From contig NZ_FXTN01000015.1 in NCBI RefSeq assembly GCF_900182595.1, positions 82,514 to 146,513 on the forward strand: 64,000 bases of DNA, in the 5' to 3' direction. The position numbers and the translations under genes were made by a program. Numbering within the stretch: position 1 is the stretch's first letter; each line of letters opens with the position of its first letter. The notes under the pieces were generated by a model. It was not told where the DNA came from and searched no databases. It saw only the letters and a list, made by a program, of their open reading frames with translations. This DNA comes from Pedobacter westerhofensis (GTDB taxonomy: Bacteria > Bacteroidota > Bacteroidia > Sphingobacteriales > Sphingobacteriaceae). Below are positions 7,930 through 16,142 of the stretch, piece after piece.

Positions 7930-8499
7930 ATGTACAAGCAAACCGTTCCCCTGATCCTCGCATCCAAATCTCCGCGCAGACAAGAACTCATGCAAGCCAT
8001 GGGGCTTGATTTTAACGTACTTTTAAAAGATGTGGATGAAAGTTACCCCGAACATCTTTCCCCCGCTGAAATCGCCTGTTATATTGCTGAAAAAAAAGCC
8101 CTGGCCTTTGTTGATGAATGTGAGTACAGTCTTGTGATCACGGCCGATACAATCGTAGCCTACGACGGAGAAATCATGGGCAAGCCCGCAGATGCAGCCG
8201 CTGCCCGCGAAATGCTGCGCAAATTATCCGGAACAGTGCATCAGGTATATACCGGCGTAAGCCTCGCCCATAAGGATCAGCTCAAAACCTTTTATGACAT
8301 GACCGAAGTCTGGTTCAGGGCCATTACCGACGAGGAGATCGAAAACTACGTAGACAATTACAATCCTTTTGATAAAGCGGGCTCCTATGGGATTCAGGAC
8401 TGGCTGGGCTTTGTTGCCGTGGAGAAGATCAGCGGCTCCTATACCAATGTAATGGGTTTGCCTACAGAAAAATTGTATACAGCGCTGTCCAGCTTCTAA
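7930..8499 (+). CDS. maf: Maf family nucleotide pyrophosphatase
   Basis: The 189-residue protein begins with the Maf signature LASKSPRRQELMQAMGLDF and contains the conserved DTIV and GKP segments (TADTIVAYDGEIMGKPAD), then DKAGSYGIQ. Maf proteins hydrolyse non-canonical or canonical nucleoside triphosphates (dTTP/UTP in the YhdE group) to monophosphates and are linked to house-cleaning and septation control. A CATATTTG just before the ATG is a near-match to a -7 element but too close to the start for a normal leader. The gene ends 4 bases into the end of the convergent Ppx/GppA gene. Confidence 0.9.
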   Translation: MYKQTVPLILASKSPRRQELMQAMGLDFNVLLKDVDESYPEHLSPAEIACYIAEKKALAFVDECEYSLVITADTIVAYDGEIMGKPADAAAAREMLRKLSGTVHQVYTGVSLAHKDQLKTFYDMTEVWFRAITDEEIENYVDNYNPFDKAGSYGIQDWLGFVAVEKISGSYTNVMGLPTEKLYTALSSF

Positions 8500-9425
8500 T
8501 CTTTGTTTCCAGGTTTCTGATCTTCGAAAATGCTGTAAAGGACTCCCATCTTCAGATCGTACGTAGATAGGCTCATTGCTTTTAAATCCAGTTCTTTAAG
8601 TACATAGCTCGTGATCAGTGCGGCAATCACGATCATATCTACCCGCAGGGAAATCAGATCAGGCATTGCAGCTCTTTCTGCATGAGTGGAACGAATAAGC
8701 TTTTTCGCCAGCTCTTTATAAGCTGCGGTATCCAGCGCCGCCGAGCTTATATTTTTGATATCTGTATCCTCGAGCAGCATGGCCGCAAAAGTCTCAAATG
8801 CTCCGGCAGAGCCGATGAGTACTTTTGGCTGATATTGGGCATAGGCGGTTTTCAGGTCCGGTAGTTCCGAACTGAGCCGGTGTAAAATTGCCTGCTCGTC
8901 TTCAGCGCTGATCGGATCTGAATGAAAATAGGCCTGCATCAGGCGCGCTGCACCTATATTATAGCTTTTCTTCCACAGATAGCCATCTGCGTTACAGATG
9001 ATAAATTCGGTACTGCCGCCACCAATATCCATGATCAGGGAGGTGTCTTTAATTACTCCGGTTGCTTTTACACCAGTGAATATGAAAGCAGCTTCATCTT
9101 CACCGCTGATCACTTCGATCTGTATTCCTGCCCGTTCTGCTGCGGCAGCTACAAAATCGGCCCCGTTGCCTGCGCTGCGTACAGCAGAGGTTGCAATGGC
9201 CCTAACCACTGCAGCCCCATACTCATCGATTTTATCCCTGAATTCTTTTAAAGTCCTGATGCCCCGCTCAAAAGCTTCTGGAATGATCACGTTATCATTA
9301 ATCCGGCCTTCGCCAAGCCTTACGGGAACATTAGTCTTGTAGATTACGTCTACACCGGCAGGACTGATTTCTGAGATGATCAGATGAAACGTGTTTGTAC
9401 CAAGGTCTATGACTGCTGCTTTCAT
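8496..9425 (-). CDS. Ppx/GppA family exopolyphosphatase
   Basis: This 309-residue protein has the ASKHA ATPase-fold signature of the Ppx/GppA family: phosphate-1 motif DLGTNTFHLIIS at the N-terminus and phosphate-2 motif MDIGGGSTEFII near residue 142. The short length corresponds to the two N-terminal domains only, without the HD-like C-terminal domain of E. coli Ppx. Members hydrolyse inorganic polyphosphate or convert pppGpp to ppGpp, and which applies here cannot be told from sequence. It lies downstream of the ABC exporter genes on the same strand, 8 bases after the permease stop, so probably in one operon. Confidence 0.88.
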   Translation of the reverse strand: MKAAVIDLGTNTFHLIISEISPAGVDVIYKTNVPVRLGEGRINDNVIIPEAFERGIRTLKEFRDKIDEYGAAVVRAIATSAVRSAGNGADFVAAAAERAGIQIEVISGEDEAAFIFTGVKATGVIKDTSLIMDIGGGSTEFIICNADGYLWKKSYNIGAARLMQAYFHSDPISAEDEQAILHRLSSELPDLKTAYAQYQPKVLIGSAGAFETFAAMLLEDTDIKNISSAALDTAAYKELAKKLIRSTHAERAAMPDLISLRVDMIVIAALITSYVLKELDLKAMSLSTYDLKMGVLYSIFEDQKPGNKD

Positions 9426-9433
9426 TCTGCTGA

Positions 9434-10762
9434 TTAATTCTTATAGGTAAACCATTTGATCATTTCTTTGAAACTGGTTTTCTTGCCGTACATCAAAATC
9501 CCTACCCTGTATATTCTGGAGGCTACCCATACCGTGCCGATAAAGCCCAGGATGAGCAAGGCCATTGATAAAGCCAGCTGCCAGTCGGGCACTCCATAAG
9601 GTAATCTCACCATCATTGCAATAGGAGAGGTAAAAGGGATCATCGATAACCAGAAAGCCATATTTCCGTAGGGATCGTTTGTGACCACACTCAGTGAGAG
9701 TGTATAACCCAGCAGGAGCGGCATCATTACCGGAAACATGAACTGCTGCGTTTCTGTCTCACTATCTACCGCAGAACCAATAGCGGCATACAGCGCACTG
9801 TAAAACAAATAACCTCCGAGGAAGAAAAACAGGAACAAAGTGATGATCTTCGTCACATCCAGGTTTGCCAGGCTCTTCTGTATATTTCCGATAGGGCTTT
9901 TTTCTGTGGCTTCTTTGATGATTTTGTTCTCATTTTGCTTTTTCAAAGCCGTGCTTACAGCGCTTTGTGCCATACTTTTATCAGCATAAATTTTCACCAC
10001 CGCGGTGGAAATAATGCCTGTAAGCACAATCCACAGGATAAACTGTGTAAGGCCCACCAGGGCGATCCCAATGATCTTTCCCATCATGAGCTGAAAAGGT
10101 TTAACTGAGGAGATCATCACTTCGATAATACGGTTTGTTTTCTCCTCGATCACCCCACGCATTACTTGTATGCCATATAACAGGATGAACATAAACATCA
10201 GAATCCCTCCTACGTAGGCAATGATGGTACTGGCGCCTGCACTGGAGTCTTCTTCCTTGCCGGTATCGCCAATTTTCTTCATGTCAATATCTACAGAGGA
10301 TTTGAGGTTGTCAAGGTCTTTCTGTGCCAGGCCGCTTTGTTTCAGCTTTTGGTTACGGATTGCATTTTCTACGTCATCAGCTACTTTGTTATTCAATGTG
10401 AGTCCTGCCTGTTTTTTGCCCAAAAGCTGTATTCCTGATGGGTCATCAAGACTAAAGTCGGGCAGATAAAGCACATAATCGTAACCTGATGTGGCCAGTT
10501 CGGCTTTCATCTGTGGCAGCGGCTTATTTACATAGGTATAAGTTGCGTTATTCGTAGAAATCAGCTTTTCTGTCAGCGTTTTATTAGCGTTAACCACCGC
10601 TATTTTATTGGAACTGCCTTTTATCCCCTGGATGGAAAAATAAATCATCATGCCATAAAATCCGGCAAAGATTACCGGAGTGAGCAGCGTCATCACGATG
10701 AATGACTTTTTCTTCACTCTTGAAAGGTATTCACGTTGTATAATGAGTAAAATCTTGTTCAT
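9434..10762 (-). CDS. ABC transporter permease, NatB-like
   Basis: A 442-residue membrane protein with one N-terminal helix (SFIVMTLLTPVIFAGFYGMMIYF), a large soluble extracytoplasmic region (about residues 45-175) and five or more helices in the C-terminal half. That is the topology of ABC-2 type permeases of the NatB family. It should pair with the ATPase encoded just upstream (4-base gap). NatAB-type systems export sodium or small hydrophobic compounds, and the substrate here is unknown. The RGVIEEKTNRIIEVMISSVKPFQLM segment (about residue 205) is the family's coupling-helix signature. Confidence 0.88.
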   Translation of the reverse strand: MNKILLIIQREYLSRVKKKSFIVMTLLTPVIFAGFYGMMIYFSIQGIKGSSNKIAVVNANKTLTEKLISTNNATYTYVNKPLPQMKAELATSGYDYVLYLPDFSLDDPSGIQLLGKKQAGLTLNNKVADDVENAIRNQKLKQSGLAQKDLDNLKSSVDIDMKKIGDTGKEEDSSAGASTIIAYVGGILMFMFILLYGIQVMRGVIEEKTNRIIEVMISSVKPFQLMMGKIIGIALVGLTQFILWIVLTGIISTAVVKIYADKSMAQSAVSTALKKQNENKIIKEATEKSPIGNIQKSLANLDVTKIITLFLFFFLGGYLFYSALYAAIGSAVDSETETQQFMFPVMMPLLLGYTLSLSVVTNDPYGNMAFWLSMIPFTSPIAMMVRLPYGVPDWQLALSMALLILGFIGTVWVASRIYRVGILMYGKKTSFKEMIKWFTYKN

Positions 10763-10766
10763 AGCG

Positions 10767-11672
10767 TTAATCTTTTGTTTTTACCTGGTCAATAAAAATA
10801 TCGTTCATTGTTGGGATCACCTCATCAAGGCGCTGAATATTGACTACCGGAAGCAGGGCAGCAAGCATATTATTGGCAGATTGTCCTTCTTTGATTTTTA
10901 CTTTCAGCGTTGTTGTTCCTTTTCTGATATCCTTTTGCAGGACTTCAAATACATCAGAAGGAAGCTCTGTGTTATATTCTCCCTGATATTCCAGCCAGTA
11001 AGTGTTGTTCCTGTACTTTTCCTTGATCTCCTCAACTGAGCCGTCGAGGATCTTCTTAGAGCGGTGAATCAGGGCGATGCTGTCGCATAATTCTTCTACT
11101 GATTCCATGCGGTGCGTGGAGAAGATAAATGTTGCACCCTGTTTGTTCAGCTCCAGGATTTCGTTTTTGATGATTTCTGCGTTAACGGGATCGAAGCCGG
11201 AGAAAGGTTCGTCAAGGATAATAAGTTCGGGTTGATGAAGGATCGTGGCTACAAACTGTACTTTCTGCTGCATCCCTTTACTGAGATCTTCAACCTTCTT
11301 GTTCCACCAGCTGCCCATTTCCAGTTTTTCAAACCAGTACCTCACCCGCTTTGTGGCTTCGGCAGTGCTCAGGCCTTTCAGCTTTGCAAGGTATAGCACC
11401 TGCTCGCCGATTTCCATCTTTTTGTACAATCCGCGTTCTTCCGGCAAGTAGCCGATCTGAGCGATGTGGTTTGAGTTTAAACGCTGACCGTTGAAGATCA
11501 CCTCTCCGCTGTCTGGTGCCGTAATTTGGGTAATGATCCTGATAAGGGATGTTTTGCCGGCACCATTTGGGCCGAGAAGCCCAAATATTTTGCCCTGTTC
11601 AACCGTCAGACTTACATCATCAAGTGCACGGTGCTCTGCATATTGCTTCACAATATTGTTTACGCTTAGCAT
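10767..11672 (-). CDS. ABC transporter ATP-binding protein, NatA-like
   Basis: This 301-residue nucleotide-binding protein has Walker A GPNGAGKTSL (about residue 34), signature LSKGMQQKV, Walker B LIILDEPFSGFD and the H-loop FIFSTHRME. The C-terminal 80 residues match the DUF4162 regulatory extension seen in NatA-type exporters. It supplies ATP hydrolysis for the permease encoded immediately downstream. Its start is followed upstream by about 100 bases of AT-rich intergenic DNA, so it is probably the first gene of the exporter-Ppx operon. Confidence 0.93.
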   Translation of the reverse strand: MLSVNNIVKQYAEHRALDDVSLTVEQGKIFGLLGPNGAGKTSLIRIITQITAPDSGEVIFNGQRLNSNHIAQIGYLPEERGLYKKMEIGEQVLYLAKLKGLSTAEATKRVRYWFEKLEMGSWWNKKVEDLSKGMQQKVQFVATILHQPELIILDEPFSGFDPVNAEIIKNEILELNKQGATFIFSTHRMESVEELCDSIALIHRSKKILDGSVEEIKEKYRNNTYWLEYQGEYNTELPSDVFEVLQKDIRKGTTTLKVKIKEGQSANNMLAALLPVVNIQRLDEVIPTMNDIFIDQVKTKD

Positions 11673-11772
11673 AGAAAATAGTTTTAGTTGTTTAGTTCTA
11701 TGTTAGTACACAAAAAGAAGAAATTGTTACAAATCGCACGATTTTTCTGAAAAGAAGGCCAGTCAGTGTTTT

Positions 11773-12855
11773 TTATCTCGACAGCATGAGCTTCAATTTA
11801 TCGATCACACCCGTTTTTTTCTGCCGCTGATTTTCAGTTCCGATTAAAAACCCGTAGGGCTGAAGCTGGGGAACCTGGTCACAAATGATTTTTACAATCC
11901 CAAGCAGCGGAATCGCGAGGATCATACCTGCAACACCCCATACCATTTCTCCCAGTACAATCACCAGGATCGTAAACAAGGGATTGATATTCACTTGTTC
12001 GCCTACAATAAGCGGTTCAAGCAGGTAAGTCTGGATAAACTGTACCATGGCATAGGTCACCAGTACCCCAATAATCATCTTTGTATCGCCGCCCTGGGCC
12101 ACTACGGCCAGCACAGTTAAAGAAGTTCCGGTAATATTTCCGACAAAGGGAATAATTTCAAGGATTCCACATAAGACGGCAAAAAAGATGGCACTTTCTA
12201 CACCAACGATACTAAAGCCAATGCCGTACATGATCCATAACAGAACAATCATGGCGCCCAGTCCTCCGAGGTACTGCTGTGCTACATTGCCCGACTTATG
12301 CACAATATTTTCCGCCGTATTTTTTTCGTCTGCAGGAACAAGCTTAAGTATGAACTTTTTAATATGTGACCGGTATACCAGGAAAAGAAACATATAAACC
12401 AGCACGAGTATGGCATTTACCAGAATACTCATCATACTGGCGGCAAATGCTGCCAGCATTGACCCGGCACCGCTTCCTGCACTGCCTTCTTTGGCGATCT
12501 GCTGCTGTTGTTTCATGGTGATACCAGTGCTTTCATGCAGCCAGCGCCGCAGGTTGGTAAATAAACTGGCAACACGTTCTTTCATTACGTCTATGTTTTC
12601 TGCAAACCCGCTTAACTGCCAGGCCAATAAGGTCACCACAATGGCTATCGAACCCAGAAAAATCAGAATGCAAAGAAATGAGGCCAGCCCTCTGCCCATA
12701 CCTTTATGTTCGAACCAGGAGGACAGCCTGCTCAGCAGCATCGCAAAGATGGCAGACAGCGCTATGGGTATCAGGAAAGCTGCCGAGAAATACAAGCCGG
12801 CGAAGGTCAAAAAGAAAAAAAGTAATGTGTAGATGCTGTGTTGAAGTTTATCCAT
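11773..12855 (-). CDS. AI-2E family transporter (UPF0118)
   Basis: I used the ATG at 12855 (MDKLQHSIYTLL) because upstream codons to 12912 run back into a terminator hairpin. The 360-residue product has seven or eight hydrophobic helices. It shows the family pattern: two N-terminal helices, a helical soluble region near residues 85-130, and a C-terminal half with the conserved segments EIIPFVGNITG and PLIVG. The family includes TqsA (AI-2 export) and sodium/proton antiporters, and its substrate here is unknown. It is separated from dnaJ by a terminator, so it forms its own unit. Confidence 0.88.
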   Translation of the reverse strand: MDKLQHSIYTLLFFFLTFAGLYFSAAFLIPIALSAIFAMLLSRLSSWFEHKGMGRGLASFLCILIFLGSIAIVVTLLAWQLSGFAENIDVMKERVASLFTNLRRWLHESTGITMKQQQQIAKEGSAGSGAGSMLAAFAASMMSILVNAILVLVYMFLFLVYRSHIKKFILKLVPADEKNTAENIVHKSGNVAQQYLGGLGAMIVLLWIMYGIGFSIVGVESAIFFAVLCGILEIIPFVGNITGTSLTVLAVVAQGGDTKMIIGVLVTYAMVQFIQTYLLEPLIVGEQVNINPLFTILVIVLGEMVWGVAGMILAIPLLGIVKIICDQVPQLQPYGFLIGTENQRQKKTGVIDKLKLMLSR

Positions 12856-12898
12856 AGTTAAATACAGAACAACACTTTTTAATAAATGTTTACCGCAT

Positions 12899-12924
12899 AA
12901 AAAAGCCCCCAAATCTTTGGGGGC
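12899..12924 (-). terminator. Intrinsic terminator of grpE-dnaJ
   Basis: On the minus strand GCCCCCAAA pairs with TTTGGGGGC (12905-12924) and is followed directly by a T6 run. It lies 34 bases after the dnaJ stop and ends the grpE-dnaJ transcript before the AI-2E gene. Confidence 0.9.
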
Positions 12925-12958
12925 AATCTTAAGTATTACTTATTTTCTATTTGAGCTT

Positions 12959-14137
12959 TTACTCAAAATATTCTTTCATTTTTTCAAAGAAGCTCTTATC
13001 ATTCTTACCTGGCTGAGGTTTGAAGTTTGGAGAATCTCTTAATTTTTCCAGCATACTGCGTTCTTCGCTGCTCAATGCTTTTGGTGTCCAAATATTGACA
13101 TGAATGATCTGATCTCCGCGGTGATAAGAATTTACTTCAGGAATACCTTTGGCTTTCAGCCTCAGTAATTTTCCGCTTTGCGTTCCCGGTTCAATTTTGA
13201 TCTTCGCTCTGCCGTCAATTGTAGGTACTTCAGCACTGTAACCCAGCGCAGCATCTACAATACTCAGGTGCAGGTCGTACACGATATTGTTACCTTCACG
13301 CTTCAGTGTTTCGTGGGGGATTTCTTCGATCAGGATAATCAAGTCTCCCGGAATACCGCCGTTTGGTGCTGCATTTCCTTTTCCGCTCATGCTCAGCTGC
13401 ATTCCGTCACTTACTCCTGCCGGAATATTGATAGAGATAGTTTCTTCACCGCGTACTGTACCTTCGCCATGGCAGGAAGTACATTTTGAAGTGATCTGGC
13501 TGCCTGAACCATTACAGGTAGGACAGGTAGAAGTTGTCTGCATTTGTCCCAGGATCGTATTGGTTACCCTGCGCACAGAACCATTTCCGCCACATGTTTT
13601 ACAGGTGCTGATCGATGATTTATCTTTCGCGCCACTGCCGTCGCATGTTTTACAAACTACCTGTTTGTTTACCTTTATTTTTTTCTCTGCGCCATGCGCT
13701 ATTTCTTCAAGAGTGAGTTTTACCTTAATACGAAGGTTAGATCCTTTAGCTACACGTCTGCCGCTGGCACCGCCGCGCTGCTGACCGCCGAAAAAGCTTT
13801 CGAAAGGACTGCCGCCGCCGCCGCCGCCACCAAAGATATCACCAAACTGGCTAAAGATATCTTCCATGTTCATACCGCCGCCGCCATAGCCACCGCCACC
13901 ACCCGAGGCACCACCAACACCGGCATGACCATAATGATCATAACGCTGTTTTTTCTCGGGATTACTCAGGATTTCATAAGCTTCTGCAGCCTCCTTGAAT
14001 TTATCCTCCGCAGTATGGTCATCCGGGTTTTTATCCGGATGGTATTTGATGGCTAACTTTCTATAAGCTTTTTTAATCTCTTCAGGTGAAGAGTTTTTAG
14101 CTACGCCAAGGATATCGTAATAATCTCTTTTACTCAT
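12959..14137 (-). CDS. dnaJ: Chaperone DnaJ
   Basis: This is a full type I DnaJ of 392 residues. It has an N-terminal J domain with YHPDKNPDD (HPD contacts DnaK), a long Gly-rich G/F region (about residues 72-125), four zinc-binding CxxCxGxG repeats (CKTCDGSGA, CKTCGGNGS, CPTCNGSGS, CTSCHGEGT) and the C-terminal substrate-binding domains. It delivers unfolded clients to DnaK and stimulates its ATPase. The gene lies 2 bases after grpE, so both are translated from one mRNA. dnaK is not in the window. The G/F region is coded by a GC-rich repetitive stretch. Confidence 0.97.
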   Translation of the reverse strand: MSKRDYYDILGVAKNSSPEEIKKAYRKLAIKYHPDKNPDDHTAEDKFKEAAEAYEILSNPEKKQRYDHYGHAGVGGASGGGGGYGGGGMNMEDIFSQFGDIFGGGGGGGSPFESFFGGQQRGGASGRRVAKGSNLRIKVKLTLEEIAHGAEKKIKVNKQVVCKTCDGSGAKDKSSISTCKTCGGNGSVRRVTNTILGQMQTTSTCPTCNGSGSQITSKCTSCHGEGTVRGEETISINIPAGVSDGMQLSMSGKGNAAPNGGIPGDLIILIEEIPHETLKREGNNIVYDLHLSIVDAALGYSAEVPTIDGRAKIKIEPGTQSGKLLRLKAKGIPEVNSYHRGDQIIHVNIWTPKALSSEERSMLEKLRDSPNFKPQPGKNDKSFFEKMKEYFE

Positions 14138-14139
14138 AA

Positions 14140-14727
14140 TTAACTGCCTACAACAACTTTTGCAAAGCGGATCACTTTATCATTTAAAGTGTATCCTTTT
14201 TCTAATTCATCTATAACCTTTCCTTTCAGCTCATCTGTAGGGGCAGGGATTTTAGTAATAGCTTCGTGAAGATCTGTATCAAATACAGTATTGATGCTTT
14301 CCATTTCTTTCAGGCCTTTCTGAACCAGAATGCTTTTCAGTTTGGTATGTACCAGTTGTATCCCTTCGCGGATGGCACTGATATCGGTAGCATTTTCGGT
14401 CGCTTTATTTGCACGGTCAAAATCATCCAGTACAGGCAGCATCGAAACGATTACATCCTTGCCTGCTGTTTGTAAAAGCTCAACACGTTCTTTCTGCGTA
14501 CGTCTTTTATAGTTATCAAATTCAGCGAAAAGACGTAAGTATTTGTCGTTCAGTGCTGCATTTTCCAATTTTAGCTTCTCTTCAGCAGAAATCTCTTCAA
14601 CAGGTTCTGTTACTGTTTCCTCAGTTGCCGCACCCGCGTCATCAAATTGCTCATTATTTAACTGCTCTTCTGCAGTGTTTTCCGTAGTAGGATTTTCTGT
14701 ATCGTTCGGTTTCTTCTTGCTAAACAT
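14140..14727 (-). CDS. grpE: Nucleotide exchange factor GrpE
   Basis: This 195-residue protein has an acidic, low-complexity N-terminus (about residues 1-50, rich in Glu and Thr), a long coiled-coil helix containing NDKYLRLFAEFDNYKRR, and the C-terminal beta domain with the GrpE signature around LHEAITKIPAPTDELKGKV. GrpE is the homodimeric exchange factor that releases ADP from DnaK. It is the first gene of a grpE-dnaJ operon. No CIRCE element or other known heat-shock operator was recognised in the 127 bases upstream. Confidence 0.95.
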   Translation of the reverse strand: MFSKKKPNDTENPTTENTAEEQLNNEQFDDAGAATEETVTEPVEEISAEEKLKLENAALNDKYLRLFAEFDNYKRRTQKERVELLQTAGKDVIVSMLPVLDDFDRANKATENATDISAIREGIQLVHTKLKSILVQKGLKEMESINTVFDTDLHEAITKIPAPTDELKGKVIDELEKGYTLNDKVIRFAKVVVGS

Positions 14728-14779
14728 ACTATAGTAGAATTTTTGGGTATAAAGTCAAAATGTTTGCCAATGAAATATA

Positions 14780-14828
14780 TCAGCCATGCTGTCAGTTTTG
14801 ATTGAACAACACTGTACAGAATGGCTGA
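14780..14828 (-). terminator. Hairpin downstream of FtsE-like gene
   Basis: TCAGCCAT (14780-14787) and ATGGCTGA (14821-14828) form a perfect 8-base stem, extended inward by TGT/ACA after two mismatches, with a large loop. It lies 27 bases after the stop of the minus-strand FtsE-like gene. There is no clear T-run, so terminator function is tentative. Confidence 0.35.
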
Positions 14829-14854
14829 AAAGGAAATTTTTGTCAGGGATATGC

Positions 14855-15538
14855 CTAGTTTATCGTAGCATCTTCATGCACGATGCCAGATTCACATTTA
14901 ATGATGCGTGAAGGCAAAGTGCGGATAATATGGTAATCGTGGGTAGCCATCAGTACAGCTGTACCATTCTGGCTGATCTGTTTCAGTAGCAATACAATTT
15001 CTTCTGAAGTATCAGGATCTAAGTTCCCGGTTGGCTCATCAGCAAGAATGATATCAGGATTGTTTAACAAAGAACGGGCAATGACCACGCGCTGTTGTTC
15101 TCCTCCGGAAAGTTCATGTGGCATTTTCCTGATTTTTGACCGCAGGCCTACTTTTTCGAGTACATCTTTAACACGTTCTTCGATCAGTTTTTTATCCTTC
15201 CAGCCGGTTGCTTTCAATACAAAATCCAGATTCTGCTGAACAGTCCTGTCCGTTAACAACTGGAAGTCCTGAAAAACAATCCCCAGCTTCCTGCGCAGAA
15301 AAGGCACGTCTTTTTCGGCAAGTTTCTTAAGGTCAAAGCCGGCAATCTGTCCCTCGCCATTACCAATGTGAAGATCCCCGTAGATGATTTTCAGCAAACT
15401 GCTTTTTCCGGAACCGGTCTGCCCGATCAGGAATACAAATTCACCTTTATCTATATTGAGATTTACATTGGAGAGCACCAGGTGTTTCTGTTGAAATACA
15501 TCTACATTCTTTAAATTGATAACTGCGTTTCCTGTCAT
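14855..15538 (-). CDS. ftsE: FtsE-like cell-division ABC ATPase
   Basis: This 227-residue ATPase has Walker A LIGQTGSGKSSL, the FtsE/LolD-type Q-loop region GIVFQDFQLL, signature LSGGEQQRV, Walker B IILADEPTGNLD and H-loop LMATHDYHI. It is the right size for FtsE, which acts with FtsX at the division septum to control peptidoglycan hydrolases. ftsX is not adjacent, as is usual in Bacteroidota. The small gene upstream is separated by only 4 bases. LolD is a close alternative, but the FtsE-type spacing and this small-gene neighbour favour FtsE. Confidence 0.82.
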   Translation of the reverse strand: MTGNAVINLKNVDVFQQKHLVLSNVNLNIDKGEFVFLIGQTGSGKSSLLKIIYGDLHIGNGEGQIAGFDLKKLAEKDVPFLRRKLGIVFQDFQLLTDRTVQQNLDFVLKATGWKDKKLIEERVKDVLEKVGLRSKIRKMPHELSGGEQQRVVIARSLLNNPDIILADEPTGNLDPDTSEEIVLLLKQISQNGTAVLMATHDYHIIRTLPSRIIKCESGIVHEDATIN

Positions 15539-15542
15539 TGTT

Positions 15543-15746
15543 TTAAATATCTAATTTTGCAATCTGGCCAAATGGTAGTTCTTTTACCAGGTCCATAATA
15601 TAAGGCAGCTTGTCGCCCAACCCCAGTTTATCCAGGGATTTATCGGGTCTGTCTACCCTGAAATATGCCAGCAGCGTAAACTTATCGTCGCGCAGCTGAA
15701 CATAGTCTGGTATTTTGGCAATGCCTTTAACTTTGATTACATACAT
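15543..15746 (-). CDS. Small conserved hypothetical protein upstream of ftsE-like gene
   Basis: I chose the ATG at 15746 (MYVIKVKGIAKIPDYVQL), giving 67 residues. The same frame is open to 15914, but the extra 56 codons extend toward the repeat array and look noncoding in composition. The short product is soluble, with alternating charged and hydrophobic residues and no recognisable motif. It is 4 bases upstream of the FtsE-like start, so the two genes are probably cotranscribed, and I recall similar small proteins in this position in other Bacteroidota. Function is unknown. Confidence 0.65.
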   Translation of the reverse strand: MYVIKVKGIAKIPDYVQLRDDKFTLLAYFRVDRPDKSLDKLGLGDKLPYIMDLVKELPFGQIAKLDI

Positions 15747-15935
15747 TTTGTTCAAAAATAGTGTTTCAAAATGAGAATTACGAAAGGAAGAGGCGCTAAG
15801 CAGATTCTTTTGCTCAGGGGACGGTTCTTCTGCTGTTTTTGGGATGTAATATGTTTGCTTCGTGTACTGCTCGTATCTCGTCCGAAGAGAGGTCTGTGTG
15901 TGCTTTCTGAGCACTCTCAGCGTGTTCTGTCCACT

Positions 15936-16133
15936 CGTACCGTATCAACAGCTCAGGCATACCTTAACAATACCCTTTTTATACCTTTTAGGTATTGCTG
16001 AGGTATCGCTGGGGTAAGTCTGTGGTATCGTTGTGGTATGGCCAGACCGAGCAGTTACCAAACACAGTCAGAGCGCTCAGCGACCTCTCTACGACCAGAA
16101 CACGACCAGTATACGACCAGTGTATAAACCAGG
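15936..16133. repeat. 11-bp-phased degenerate repeat array
   Basis: Successive 11-base units align from 15936 to 16133. Units at 15958, 15969 and 15980 carry ATACC at positions 2-6. Units at 15991, 16002, 16013, 16024 and 16035 start GGTAT or GGTAA, the reverse complement of ATACC. Units at 16090, 16101 and 16112 share ACGACCAG. The period is exactly 11 throughout, close to one DNA helical turn, so every copy faces the same side. It fills most of the 396-base gap between the acyl-CoA reductase gene and the small ftsE-linked gene. It is not a triplet-based coding repeat and not a CRISPR. I do not recognise the element. Confidence 0.75.
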
Positions 16134-16142
16134 CTTAGTGTA

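Noticed and set aside
15747..15914. N-terminal extension of the small ftsE-linked gene
   Set aside because: The extra residues have low-complexity, noncoding-like composition and run toward the repeat array. The product from 15746 is compact and plausible.
15936..16133. CRISPR array
   Set aside because: The units are contiguous 11-base repeats without spacers, and there are no cas genes.
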